From contig BMUX01000005.1 of the NCBI GenBank assembly GCA_014650415.1, forward strand, positions 372,001 through 436,000: 64,000 nucleotides of DNA, given 5' to 3'. The notes under the pieces are model-generated. The model saw nothing but the letters and a program-made list of their open reading frames with translations, had not been told where the DNA came from and made no database searches. This document shows positions 33,497-42,053 of this stretch, piece after piece; the first letter of the stretch is position 1; every line of letters starts with the position of its first letter. The DNA comes from Streptomyces spiroverticillatus (GTDB taxonomy: Bacteria; Actinomycetota; Actinomycetes; Streptomycetales; Streptomycetaceae). A program made the translations under genes and the position numbers.

Positions 33497-34666
33497 ATGA
33501 CGAACACAGCCGCAGCAGCCGCCCTCTTCCAGCCCACCCGCCTCGGCCCCCTCACCCTCCCCAACCGCCTCGTCATGGCCCCCCTGACCCGCAACAGGGC
33601 CGCCGCCGACGGCACCCCCCTCCCGCTCATGGCCACCTACTACGCCCAGCGCGCCACCGCCGGCCTGATCATCGCCGAGGCCTCCCGGCCCAACGCCGTC
33701 AGCCAGACGTACGCCAACACCGCCGCCCTGTACACCGCCTCGCACGTCGCGGGCTGGCGGCGGGTGACGGACGCGGTACGGGGCGCGGGCGGCCGGATGT
33801 TCGTGCAGCTCCAGCACGGGGGGCGGGTCGGGCACCCCGACAACAGCGGGCTCGTTCCGCTGGCCCCCTCGCCCGTCCCGCTCCCGGACACCGTCCACAC
33901 CGCCTCCGGCCACCAACCGGCCGTCGTACCGAGGGAGATGACCCCCGACGACCTCCGCGCCACCGTCGCCGACTTCGCCGAAGCCGCCCGCAGGGCGATC
34001 GAGGCGGGCTTCGAGGGCGTCGAGGTGCACGGCGCGAACGGTTATCTCCTGCACCAGTTCCTCGCCCGGAACACCAACCTCCGCACGGACGAGTACGGCG
34101 GATCGGTCTCCGGTCGCATCCGGTTCGTCGTCGAGGTCGTGCGGGCGGTCGCCGAGGCGATCGGCCCCGAGCGGGTCGGCGTACGCCTCTCGCCCGGCCT
34201 CACCGTCAACGGCATCGCGGAGGGCGACACCGACGCGATCTACGCCGCCCTCGTCCCCGCCCTCGCGGAACTCGGCGACCTCGCCCACCTCCACCTCGTG
34301 TACGCCGACCCCGACGCACCCCTCTTCCACCGCATCCGCGCCGACTGGCCCGGCACCCTCGTCGCCAACCCGGTCCTCCCCGCCGAGCAGATCCCCGCCG
34401 ACGGCGGCCGCAGCGCGGCCGAACGCCTCCTCGCCGCCGGGGCCGACCTGATCTCCCTCGGCCGCCCCTTCCTCGCCAACCCCGACCTGGTCGCCCGCCT
34501 GCGCACGGGGGCGCCCGTCAATCCCGTACGCGACAAGGGCCTGATGTACGTGGGCGGGGAGCTCGGCTACACCGACTACCCGACGCTGACGCCGGCCAGT
34601 TCGCGCAGCGTCCGGCCGATGACCTCCACGCCCTCCGAGACCGTGCCGGCCGTGCCCGCCGCGTAG
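33497..34666 (+). CDS. Old yellow enzyme family FMN-dependent alkene reductase
   Basis: A 389-residue flavoprotein that reduces activated C=C bonds (enones, N-ethylmaleimide, nitro compounds) with NAD(P)H. Family landmarks are FQPTRLGPLTLPNRLVMAPL, the substrate-binding His/Asn in GVEVHGANGYLLHQF, RTDEYGGSVSGRIRFV and the phosphate site DLISLGRPFLANPDLV. The family core ends at GYTDYPTL; the extra 25 residues run 91 nt into the antisense MocR gene. Control by the divergent MerR protein is likely, and the mRNA may be leaderless. Confidence 0.93.
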   Translation: MTNTAAAAALFQPTRLGPLTLPNRLVMAPLTRNRAAADGTPLPLMATYYAQRATAGLIIAEASRPNAVSQTYANTAALYTASHVAGWRRVTDAVRGAGGRMFVQLQHGGRVGHPDNSGLVPLAPSPVPLPDTVHTASGHQPAVVPREMTPDDLRATVADFAEAARRAIEAGFEGVEVHGANGYLLHQFLARNTNLRTDEYGGSVSGRIRFVVEVVRAVAEAIGPERVGVRLSPGLTVNGIAEGDTDAIYAALVPALAELGDLAHLHLVYADPDAPLFHRIRADWPGTLVANPVLPAEQIPADGGRSAAERLLAAGADLISLGRPFLANPDLVARLRTGAPVNPVRDKGLMYVGGELGYTDYPTLTPASSRSVRPMTSTPSETVPAVPAA

Positions 34667-36075
34667 CCGAGGACGAGTCCGGGGCGGCCGGGGAGCTGGC
34701 GGTGCCAGGACAGGGGCTGGCACTTCACGCCGCGGGCGAGTGCGGCGGCAGCCAGTTCGGTGTCGGGGACGTCGTGGGCGTACGTCACCGTCAGGTGCAG
34801 GCCCGCCGCCGCGCCGTGCACCACCGCACCCGGCAGATGCCGGGCCACGGCGGCGATCATCGCGTCGCGGCGGCGGACGTGCCGGCCGCGCAGCAGCCGA
34901 AGGTGCCGCTCCAGATGGCCGGAGTCCATCAGTCGGGCGAGGACCAGTTGGGGGAGGACGGCGTTGCCGAGGTCGGTGAAGCGTTTCGCCTCGGTGAGCG
35001 GGCTCAGGTGGCGGGGCGGCGGCACCATCCAGCCGATGCGCAGGGCGGGGGCCAGGAGTTTGGAGACGCTGCCCAGGTAGCAGACGCGGTCGGCGAGGAG
35101 GGAGCGGAGGGCGGGGACGGGCGGGCGGTCGTAGCGGTGCTCGGCGTCGTAGTCGTCCTCGATGATCAGGTGGTTGTCCTCCGCCGCCCAGTGCAGCAGC
35201 TCACGGCGGCGTTCGCCGCTGGTCACCATGCCCATCGGGAACTGGTGGGCGGGGGTGAGGAGGACGGCGGGGGAACCGGTCGCGCGCAGTGCGTCGACGC
35301 GCACGCCGTCCTCGTCGACCGGCACGGGCGGGGTGGTGAGGTTCCCGTTGAGGAGGTGCTGCCGGGTACCGAGCGAGCCCGGGTCCTCGACGGCGACGCT
35401 GTCGATGCCGTCGGCGCGCAGCACCGGGTGCAGGAGGGTCAGCGCCTGCGCCGTACCGGCCACGATCAGTACGTCGTCGGGGCCGACCCGGATGCCCCGG
35501 CTGCGGCCCAGCCAGTCGGCGACGGCACGCCGCAGCAGGGGTGCGCCGCGCGGGTCCCCGTACCCGAGGTCCTCCGCCGAAAGACCGGCCAGCACCTCCC
35601 GCTCGGCGCGCAGCCAGGCCGCGCGGGGGAAGGCGGACAGGTCCGGCTGCCCGGGGGTGAGGTCGATCCGGGTCCGGGTGGCGCGCAGGGCGTCGAAGAT
35701 CTCGGGGCCGGGAGGGCCGGTGAACAGGGACCGGTGGGGAGGTGTGCTGCGGGAGGGGGCGGGTTGTCGCCGGGCGACCGGTGCGGCGACGACCGTGGTG
35801 CCGCCGCGCCGGCGGCCCTCGACGTGACCGTCCTCGGTGAGCCGCCGGTACGCCTCGGTGACCACGCCCCGGGAGACGCCCAGTTCGGCGGCGAGGATGC
35901 GGGTGGGCGGCAGTTTGGCGCCGACGACGAGCCGCCCGTCCGCTATGGCGTCGCGCAACTGTTGGGCGAGCCAGTCCGCCTTGCCGCCCAAGGGGGCGCT
36001 GCCGAGGTCCAGTTGGAGGAAGTCGGAGCCGTGGGTGGCGAAAGTGCTGGTTGTTGTGGTGGTGGTGCTGGTCAT
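34576..36075 (-). CDS. MocR-type regulator (GntR DNA-binding + aminotransferase-like domain)
   Basis: A 499-residue PdxR/MocR protein. The N-terminal GntR winged helix (DAIADGRLVVGAKLPPTRIL then GVSRGVVTEAYRRL) is joined by a Pro/Arg-rich linker to a fold-type I aminotransferase domain. The PLP Lys lies in YLGSVSKLLAPALRIGW, and DDYDAEHRYDRPPVPAL is the region for the PLP-ring aspartate. Members sense pyridoxal phosphate or amino compounds. The poly-Thr N-terminus (MTSTTTTTTS) is unusual. It is convergent with the reductase (91-nt coding overlap). The target is unknown. Confidence 0.92.
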   Translation of the reverse strand: MTSTTTTTTSTFATHGSDFLQLDLGSAPLGGKADWLAQQLRDAIADGRLVVGAKLPPTRILAAELGVSRGVVTEAYRRLTEDGHVEGRRRGGTTVVAAPVARRQPAPSRSTPPHRSLFTGPPGPEIFDALRATRTRIDLTPGQPDLSAFPRAAWLRAEREVLAGLSAEDLGYGDPRGAPLLRRAVADWLGRSRGIRVGPDDVLIVAGTAQALTLLHPVLRADGIDSVAVEDPGSLGTRQHLLNGNLTTPPVPVDEDGVRVDALRATGSPAVLLTPAHQFPMGMVTSGERRRELLHWAAEDNHLIIEDDYDAEHRYDRPPVPALRSLLADRVCYLGSVSKLLAPALRIGWMVPPPRHLSPLTEAKRFTDLGNAVLPQLVLARLMDSGHLERHLRLLRGRHVRRRDAMIAAVARHLPGAVVHGAAAGLHLTVTYAHDVPDTELAAAALARGVKCQPLSWHRQLPGRPGLVLGYAAGTAGTVSEGVEVIGRTLRELAGVSVG

Positions 36076-36156
36076 GCGTCCCCCTTGCTCGCCGGACCCA
36101 TGCTGCCACCTGGCCGGGCCCGACCGGTGAGGGGGACGCGCCCGGCCCCCGGCGGC

Positions 36157-36945
36157 CTACCTCGGGTCCTCGGTCCCGAAGGCGAACTCCGGGGCGGAAG
36201 GGGTGAGCACGGCCGATACCGGGGTGGTGGGCCAGTGCGTGGACAGCTCCTCGGTGAGGGACTTGAGCAGGGCGGGGACCGTGTCCGTCCCCCCTCCGTC
36301 GTGCATGGCTTCGGTGACGACGAGGATGCGGGAGGTGTGCGGGCCGACCGCCGAGTGGCCGCTCTGGCGGTTGGTCCAGCGGCGGGCGTGGGCCCGGTCG
36401 GCGGAGTCGACGAAGGTGACCTCGCCCGGGGCCGGGTGCTCGGAGTCGCCGCCGAAGGTGGTGTAGAGCTCGTCGCCCCGGGCGGGGCGCACCTCCAGGA
36501 GCGGGCCGGCGATGCGGTCGGCGTCCAGGGCGGCGACCGGGATTCCGTACGCGACGGAAAGGGCGTTGCACAGGTCGACCACGGGGTGGATGCGGGGGAG
36601 CGAGCCCTCCTTGCGGAGCCGCCGCAGGAGGGACTCGGAGGCGCAGCGGTACTGCGTCGGCTTGAGGCCGATGCGGGTGAACGTCCGCCGCCAGGCGAGG
36701 ACTTCGGGGAACTGCCCCTCGGTGGATTCGGCGAGCCGGGCCAGCGCGCGGGCGGTGTACTCCGCGATCCGCTCGTCCAGGTCGGCGGCCGGGCCGACCC
36801 CGGGGGCGTAGAGCGCGCCCGCGCTCAGCTCCGGGTGGGCGGCCCAGATCGTATCGGCGTGACGGAAGCGCATGTCATGACGGACGTGGATGTCGTGACG
36901 GATGTGCATGTCCTGACGGACGTGGATGTCCTGGCGGATGTGCAT
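36157..36945 (-). CDS. B3/4 (PheRS beta-like editing) domain protein
   Basis: A 262-residue stand-alone B3/4 domain protein, related to the editing domain of phenylalanyl-tRNA synthetase beta and probably able to clear misacylated tRNA. Typical segments are RFRHADTIWAAHPELSAGAL, RRTFTRIGLKPTQYRCASES, LPRIHPVVDLCNALSVAYGI and DSADRAHARRWTNRQS. ATG 36945 lies 2 nt after the LysE stop. The first 24 residues come from a 15/18-bp tandem repeat (HIRQD-HVRQD units) that supplies further in-frame ATGs at 36909 and 36873; the family usually begins at MRFRH, so the downstream ATG may be the ancestral start. Confidence 0.85.
   Translation of the reverse strand: MHIRQDIHVRQDMHIRHDIHVRHDMRFRHADTIWAAHPELSAGALYAPGVGPAADLDERIAEYTARALARLAESTEGQFPEVLAWRRTFTRIGLKPTQYRCASESLLRRLRKEGSLPRIHPVVDLCNALSVAYGIPVAALDADRIAGPLLEVRPARGDELYTTFGGDSEHPAPGEVTFVDSADRAHARRWTNRQSGHSAVGPHTSRILVVTEAMHDGGGTDTVPALLKSLTEELSTHWPTTPVSAVLTPSAPEFAFGTEDPR
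36871..36945. repeat. ATGCACATCCG-type tandem repeat at B3/4 gene start
   Basis: Five units of 15-18 bp built on GTGGATGTCCTGACGGAC (plus strand) encode alternating HIRQD/HVRQD/HIRHD residues. Several units bring their own ATG, so copy number sets the number of possible starts. Confidence 0.8.
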
Positions 36946-36947
36946 GC

Positions 36948-37553
36948 TCAGGCCACCGCCAGCCGTGCGCTCAGGCCAACGAAGGACACGGCGAAGATGC
37001 GCCGCAGCGCGGTCATCACGCGGGGCCGGGCCAGCACCCGGTCGCGTACGGCGGCCGCGCAGATCCCGTACGCCGCGAAGACGGCGAAGGTCAGCACCAT
37101 GAACACGGCGCTCAACTCCAGCATCGCGCCCAGCGAACCGGCCCGCTCGGCGGGCACGAACTGCGGCAGGAACGCCACGAAGAACATGGTCAGCTTCGGA
37201 TTGAGCAGATTCATCAGCACCGCGGAGACGATGACCCGCCCCGCAGGCCGGTGCTCCACCTGCTGCCCCACCTCCAGCACGTCCTTGTCGCGCAGCGTCG
37301 ACCACGCCATGTACAGCAGATAGCCGACGCCGAGGTACTTCACCACCTCGAACGCCACCGGGCTGGCGTGCAGCAGCGCGGCGAGCCCGGTGATGGACGC
37401 CAGCAGATGCGGTACGACGCCGAGCGTGCAGGCGAACGCGGCCACCACGCTCGCCCGGCGGCCGTGGGACAGCCCGGCGGCGAGCGTGAACACCACGCCG
37501 GGGCCGGGGGTGAGCACCACGGCGAGGGTGGTGAGCAGGAACGCGACACTCAA
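36948..37553 (-). CDS. LysE/RhtB-family amino acid exporter
   Basis: A 201-residue membrane exporter with six helices. The N-terminal motif LSVAFLLTTLAVVLTPGPGV and the MNLLNPKLTMFFVAFLPQFV segment are diagnostic of LysE/RhtB transporters, which pump amino acids or their derivatives. TTG 37553 is chosen because GGAGG lies 6 nt upstream and the family starts near this point; an ATG 48 nt upstream would place that GGAGG inside the gene. It is followed 2 nt later by the B3/4 protein, so export and tRNA editing may both deal with a non-standard amino acid (inference). Confidence 0.88.
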   Translation of the reverse strand: MSVAFLLTTLAVVLTPGPGVVFTLAAGLSHGRRASVVAAFACTLGVVPHLLASITGLAALLHASPVAFEVVKYLGVGYLLYMAWSTLRDKDVLEVGQQVEHRPAGRVIVSAVLMNLLNPKLTMFFVAFLPQFVPAERAGSLGAMLELSAVFMVLTFAVFAAYGICAAAVRDRVLARPRVMTALRRIFAVSFVGLSARLAVA

Positions 37554-37724
37554 GGGGGACCTCCAGAAGCTCTCTTGGCCCTCCCACCCTGGTCCGCCCA
37601 TGGTCTGCCGAGAAGGGCCAAAGATAACTCGCCGGACAGGTCCAATTCCAATGAGTTCACGGAGCGTCCGTTGTCAGACCCGGCGTCTACGGTGGGAAAC
37701 ACCTGAACCAACCGGGGGATTCAC

Positions 37725-38405
37725 ATGAACGACGACGTACACCTGAACGACGACGTACACCCTGACGTGGCCGACCTGCTCACGCTCGTGCCCGCGGACT
37801 TCGCGGGCGGCGAGCGGATCGACTGGGACGCGGCGGAAGCGGCGTTGGGCACACGGCTGCCGAGCGACTACAAGTCCGTGCTCGACGTGTACGGAATGGG
37901 CGACATCGACGACCTCGTCCTCGTGCCGGCCCTCCCCAGCTCCATACCGGCGTACGCGGACTTCCACATGGCGACCCAGACGGCCGAGCTCCACATCCTC
38001 TGGGAGTCGGGCCGGGGAATACCGGGCGTGACCCTCGGGCCCGAGGCGCTCCTCCCCTGGGGCACGGGTATGAACGCCAACGAGACGGGCTGGCTGATGA
38101 ACGATCCCGACCCGGACCGCTGGCCCGTGGTGGCCTGGCGGCGCCACCACTCGGGTCAGGCCTGGGCGCTGTTCGAGTGCGGCATGGCCCGCTTCCTCAC
38201 CCGCATGATGCGGGGCGAGTTCGAGGAGTGCCCGCTCGGCCACGAGTCGCTGTGGAACCGGACGGGCACCTTCGTCAGCTGGCGCGAGCAGGGCCGTCGT
38301 TACGTCGCGGGCCTGGACCCGAAGACGGGGGAGCCCGACCCGTTCGCGGGCATGTACCCCGTGGACGAGGCGGCCTGGACCCCGCGGGTCTCCGCTCAGC
38401 CCTGA
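37725..38405 (+). CDS. SMI1/KNR4 (SUKH) family protein
   Basis: A 226-residue SUKH-superfamily protein. The core IDWDAAEAALGTRLPSDYKS followed by YGMGDIDDLVLVPAL and a late MARFLTRMMRGEFEECPL matches the SMI1/KNR4 fold. In bacteria such proteins are often immunity proteins against polymorphic toxins; no toxin gene is visible nearby, so it may be an orphan. Its ATG sits behind GGGGGATTC. The first residues are a duplicated NDDVHLNDDVH from an 18-bp tandem repeat. It overlaps the convergent GNAT gene by 10 nt. Confidence 0.82.
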   Translation: MNDDVHLNDDVHPDVADLLTLVPADFAGGERIDWDAAEAALGTRLPSDYKSVLDVYGMGDIDDLVLVPALPSSIPAYADFHMATQTAELHILWESGRGIPGVTLGPEALLPWGTGMNANETGWLMNDPDPDRWPVVAWRRHHSGQAWALFECGMARFLTRMMRGEFEECPLGHESLWNRTGTFVSWREQGRRYVAGLDPKTGEPDPFAGMYPVDEAAWTPRVSAQP

Positions 38406-39022
38406 GCGGAGGGTGCCGGGTCCGAGGCGAGTCGGGCGTGGAGGTGCTCGTCGTGGTACTCGCCGTCGCCGAAGCGGAACGAGGAGCGCAGTGTGCCCTC
38501 GGCCGGGAAACCTGCCCGCAGGCCGACCCGGCAGGAGGCCTCGTTCTCCACAGCGTGGGCGAGTTCGAGCCGCCGTACGTCCGCCGTGCGGAACGCCCAC
38601 TCGGCCGCGACGAGCGCGGCGCGGGTCGCCAGACCCCGGCCGCGGGCGGCGGGCAGCAGCCAGTACCCGATCATCCCGAGCCCGTCCGAACGGTCCGTCC
38701 ACCGCACGGTGAGCGCACCCAGGAACGAGACATCCCCCGACTCCGCCGCCGGGCCGTCGAGCAGCGCGAAGGTGGCGAGCGACCCGGCATCCCAGGCGTC
38801 ACCGCGCACCCCGATCCACTTGGCCGCGGTTGCCCGGTCGGTGACGGGCAGGGGATTCCAGAGGGCTATCTGCGGGTCGGCCGCTGCGTCCGTCAGCCCC
38901 CGCACGAGCGCGGGCGACTCGACATCCTTCCGGCTCCAGGGCCGGAGGTGGGCATCACCGAGGTCGAGGGTGGTGGGCGTGAAGGTGCGGGGGTCCGCGG
39001 CGGGTGCGGTGGAGGTGCTCAT
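38396..39022 (-). CDS. GNAT N-acetyltransferase (RimJ/RimL type)
   Basis: A 208-residue acetyltransferase. The acetyl-CoA pyrophosphate loop lies in GYWLLPAARGRGLATRAALV, followed by RRLELAHAVENEASCRVGLR and a closing FGDGEYHDEHLHARL. ATG 39022 is the first start after the repeat-rich gap. The 453-nt gap upstream holds a GGGGCA microsatellite and dispersed repeat copy B and no gene. Substrate unknown. Confidence 0.88.
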   Translation of the reverse strand: MSTSTAPAADPRTFTPTTLDLGDAHLRPWSRKDVESPALVRGLTDAAADPQIALWNPLPVTDRATAAKWIGVRGDAWDAGSLATFALLDGPAAESGDVSFLGALTVRWTDRSDGLGMIGYWLLPAARGRGLATRAALVAAEWAFRTADVRRLELAHAVENEASCRVGLRAGFPAEGTLRSSFRFGDGEYHDEHLHARLASDPAPSAQG

Positions 39023-39069
39023 GGGGCCCTTTCTAACGGGCTTTCACAGCTCCGGCCAGGGATTTTCGT

Positions 39070-39105
39070 GGGGGCAGGGGCAGGGGCAGGGGCAGGGGCA
39101 GGGGC
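39070..39105. repeat. GGGGCA hexanucleotide microsatellite
   Basis: About six tandem GGGGCA units upstream of the GNAT gene, next to dispersed repeat copy B. A purine-rich G-tract repeat of this kind could form a G-quadruplex on the plus strand. Confidence 0.85.
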
Positions 39106-39166
39106 TGTCCCGATGTGTGTCTCCGCCACGCGGGCGCACCTTTCCCGTGCGGGCCGCTTCACCTCC

Positions 39167-39470
39167 GTGCCCCTTCAGGGGCGCGGGGAACTGCGCGCCC
39201 AGCCACGACGCTCCCGCACGGAACCGTGCAATTGCCCCTGCGGGTTTAGGTGAAGGGGCGGGGCTGGGGACCCCATGGCCCGGCGGGCCGGTGCTTCACG
39301 TGCCCGGTGCCGGGAGGCGCCAGAGGGCCCTGCGCCTGCGCGTGTCCGGCGTCCGAGGCGCGGGCAGGGGCGGTACCGGGGTGGGCCGGGAACGGGCGGG
39401 CAAGGGGGCTGGGGAAGAGGGAGGAGGCGGGCGGCCCCTCCGCACAAGGGGTCCACGGGGAAAGGGGGAG
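39167..39470. repeat. Dispersed GC-rich intergenic repeat, copy B
   Basis: It shares ordered blocks with copy A at 3188-3540: CCCCTTCAGGGGCGCGGGG, AACTGCGCG, CAGCCACGACGC, GGGTTTAGGTGAAGGGGC, GGCCCGGCGGGCCGG, and the G-rich tail GAGGAGGCGGGCGGCCCC. As in copy A, it ends a few bases past the stop of a minus-strand gene, here the methyltransferase. No gene lies in the 453-nt gap. Confidence 0.75.
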
Positions 39471-39475
39471 GGAGG

Positions 39476-40252
39476 TCAGGTTCGGGCCAGGACCACGTAT
39501 TCGCCGGCCGGGGACGTGCCCACCGGCTCGCGGGACCAGCCGCCGTAAATCCGCTCGACCGTGAAGCCCGCCGCCGCGAGGGAAGCGCGGAGGGTGGCCT
39601 CGGGGCGGAAGCGGAGGGTGGCGGTGCTGAGGAGTTCCGGGAGGCCGGGGGAGGAGGGGAAGGTGTAGTGGTGGGTGAAGGTGACGTTCTCGGCCGAGAG
39701 TGACGTGACCTCGGTCCAGGCCAGCACCCTGCGGCCGTCCGGGAGGACGACCTCGTGGCGGGAGTCGGTGGGGTTCCAGCGCTCCCAGCGGCGGTCCGCC
39801 GGGTCGCGGCTGTCGAAGATCAGGCGGCCGCCGGGGGTGAGCACGTCGTGCAGGAGAGCGAGGGTCTGCGCCCATTCGGCGTCCGTGAGGAGGAACTGGG
39901 CGACGTGTGCCGTCATGAGGGCGAGGTCGAAGGGGGCGTGGGGGAGGAGGTCGTCGAGCACCTCCGGGAGTGTCCCCGTCAGCCAAGTGACCTTCTCCGC
40001 ATCCGGCTTGGTGCGGGCCGCCGCGAGTGCGGCCGGGGACGGGTCGATTCCCGTGACCGTGTGGCCGGCCGCCGCCAGGGCGAGGGTGACGCGGCCCGTG
40101 CCGCAGCCCAGGTCGAGCACGCGGGCGTGCGGGGTTTCGGCGGCGAGGGCGAGGAAGAGGGCGTCGTCCTCGCCCCACGGCGACTCGGCGTCGTACACCT
40201 GGACGAGCAGGGGGTCGCGGAACTCGGCCTGGAAGGGAGAGCCCGGTGTCAT
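39476..40252 (-). CDS. Class I SAM-dependent methyltransferase
   Basis: A 258-residue methyltransferase. Motif I VLDLGCGTGRVTLALAA binds AdoMet, GIDPSPAAL is motif II, and LTPGGRLIFDSRDP is motif III. The small-molecule-type core has no extra substrate domain, so the acceptor is unknown. Its ATG overlaps the stop of the upstream GNAT gene by ATGA, forming a two-gene unit. Confidence 0.9.
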   Translation of the reverse strand: MTPGSPFQAEFRDPLLVQVYDAESPWGEDDALFLALAAETPHARVLDLGCGTGRVTLALAAAGHTVTGIDPSPAALAAARTKPDAEKVTWLTGTLPEVLDDLLPHAPFDLALMTAHVAQFLLTDAEWAQTLALLHDVLTPGGRLIFDSRDPADRRWERWNPTDSRHEVVLPDGRRVLAWTEVTSLSAENVTFTHHYTFPSSPGLPELLSTATLRFRPEATLRASLAAAGFTVERIYGGWSREPVGTSPAGEYVVLART

Positions 40253-41142
40253 AGGAAGCGGCCGCTCGGGAGGTAGGGGGCGGGGGCGGCCAGGCCGCGC
40301 AGGGCCAGGTAGCCGTCCTGGAGGAGGTCGAGGCGGGCGGAGAGGCCGACGTCCACCGCCCAGTGGTTGGCGGCGGTGACGGCGGGCGGGATGCCGGTGG
40401 GTCGTCCGGAGGGGGCCGAGGCGAGGGCCTCCCAGAGCAAGGTGCGGGCGGTGGAGGGGTGTTGGGCCGCGAGGAGGTGGGTGCGGCCGCGGGGGTCGAG
40501 GTAGGCGTAGCCGGGGTTCTTGGGGTCCCGGGAGACGACGAGGCGCATCGTTTCCAGCAGGTGGAGGTGGTCGGGGCCGTGGCCCGCGCCCCGGAGGGCC
40601 GTGTCCAGGCGGTCCATCCAGTCGATGTCGTCCGGGGTGCCCTCGTGCAGGCCGGTGACGGCGGGGAGGGTGGTGCGGTCGACGGTGCCGGTCAGGCCCA
40701 TCAGGGGATGGAGGGTGAAGCCCGCCCGCCAGTAGCGGCGGGTCGCGCCCGGGTGGATGGTGGAGATGAACATGCCCGGCCGGTCGCCCGCATGCGCCAG
40801 GACGGCGTCCATGAGGCGTTTGCCGATGCCCTTGCCCTGGAGGCCGGGCAGCACCCCGTACGTGATGAGGAGCCACAGCGGCCCCCGGTTCTGGGAGAGG
40901 GCGAAGCCCACCACGCGGTCCGTGCCGTCCTCGACCGCCACCCAGCAGCCCTCCGGATCGGTGGCCAGGAAGTGTCCCATCCGCTGGATCCAGAGGGCGG
41001 AGTCGGCGGCGGTGCGGGGTTCCGGTTCGGGCTCGCCCGCGCGCCTGCTGAGGCGGTCACCCTCCAGGAAGGTGGTGTGCGAGGCCTGTTCCGCCGAGGG
41101 GAGGTCGCTTGCGCGCATCAGCCGTGTGCGTACGGAATCCAT
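40249..41142 (-). CDS. GNAT-family acetyltransferase, two-lobed
   Basis: A 297-residue GNAT. The first lobe has the acetyl-CoA site in LITYGVLPGLQGKGIGKRLM and ATRRYWRAGFTLHP; the second lobe (residues about 170-297) resembles a degenerate GNAT repeat with TRTLLWEALASAP. ATG 41142 (MDSVRTRLMRASD) is the first sensible start. It is coupled to the methyltransferase by a 4-nt overlap. Confidence 0.85.
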   Translation of the reverse strand: MDSVRTRLMRASDLPSAEQASHTTFLEGDRLSRRAGEPEPEPRTAADSALWIQRMGHFLATDPEGCWVAVEDGTDRVVGFALSQNRGPLWLLITYGVLPGLQGKGIGKRLMDAVLAHAGDRPGMFISTIHPGATRRYWRAGFTLHPLMGLTGTVDRTTLPAVTGLHEGTPDDIDWMDRLDTALRGAGHGPDHLHLLETMRLVVSRDPKNPGYAYLDPRGRTHLLAAQHPSTARTLLWEALASAPSGRPTGIPPAVTAANHWAVDVGLSARLDLLQDGYLALRGLAAPAPYLPSGRFL

Positions 41143-41228
41143 CCGGCGACGGTAGCGGGGACGACTGTGGTCGGCACGCCGATTTTCACCGCCGCGCGCG
41201 CGTGGACGTTCAGCACGCCCCGTGGTTC

Positions 41229-41813
41229 CTACTGTCGCGCGCCCCGCTGCCGCGCCCGGTGCTTGGCGACGTGCAGACGGTTGCCGCACACGTTCGGGAT
41301 GCAGTAGCAGCGGCGGCCCGCCTTGCTGGTGTCGACGAGCAGGCCCGTGCAGGTCGGCGACTGACAGGGCCGGAACCGGTCGTGGCCGAGCGTGCGCAGC
41401 ACGCCGAGCAGTCCTGTCCCGATCAGGGCGGCGAGTTCGTCGGCGACGGATGCGCCGGGGGCGGTGGTGACGTACCACTGGAGCCGTCCGTCGGCGTCCC
41501 TGAGCAGGGAGAGTCCCGAAGTGGCCCTGGCGGCAAGGAGGTTGGCGCCCTCGACGACCTCGTCCTCGTCCTCTGCCGCCAGCAGTGCACGCGTCTCCTG
41601 GCGCAGGGTCAGGACCTCGGCGAGGTCGTCCTCGGTTGGTGCCGTTCCCGGCGGAAGTGCGTCAAGTCGTACCTCGCGTTCGGCGAGGAAGGTCGTCAAC
41701 GCGTCCGGCCCGCCCAGGACTTCACCGATGTCCGTACGGACGGTGGCCGACGTGTTGACGAGGTCCGTGGCGACACCCGCCCCGGGAGCGTAATGCGAAA
41801 ACAGTATCTTCAA
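41229..41813 (-). CDS. CGNR zinc-finger regulator
   Basis: A 194-residue ABATE/CGNR regulator. The zinc finger reads RFRPCQSPTCTGLLVDTSKA then CYCIPNVCGNRLHVAKHR, with the CGNR signature intact. TTG 41813 is the best start: GGGAG lies 6 nt upstream and no ATG or GTG precedes the conserved N-terminus. It is divergent from a TetR-like gene. It is one of three CGNR regulators in this window; unlike the one at 20007, no clear palindrome is seen upstream. Confidence 0.88.
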   Translation of the reverse strand: MKILFSHYAPGAGVATDLVNTSATVRTDIGEVLGGPDALTTFLAEREVRLDALPPGTAPTEDDLAEVLTLRQETRALLAAEDEDEVVEGANLLAARATSGLSLLRDADGRLQWYVTTAPGASVADELAALIGTGLLGVLRTLGHDRFRPCQSPTCTGLLVDTSKAGRRCYCIPNVCGNRLHVAKHRARQRGARQ

Positions 41814-42053
41814 ACCTTACTCCCGTGTTAGCGTCATGCGTGAAAGGGAACTATACCTCTTAGTGCGCCGCGACAGCCCGGGCGCCGGGAAGGATCGTCG
41901 CCCATGCGCCCCCTCTTCCGCCGCGCCACCCGCACCCTCCGGGACGTGCTGTACGGCATCGACGCCGGGCACGCGATCAGGCACGGCGCGCCGACGCCGC
42001 CCCCGCCCGACTCGCCCCGTACACCAACGACGTCACCCACCCCGGGAGGAACC

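Noticed and set aside
39250..39700. Plus-strand frames over dispersed repeat copy B
   Set aside because: They consist of translated repeat DNA that also occurs at 3.2 kb in a different frame, with no ribosome site.
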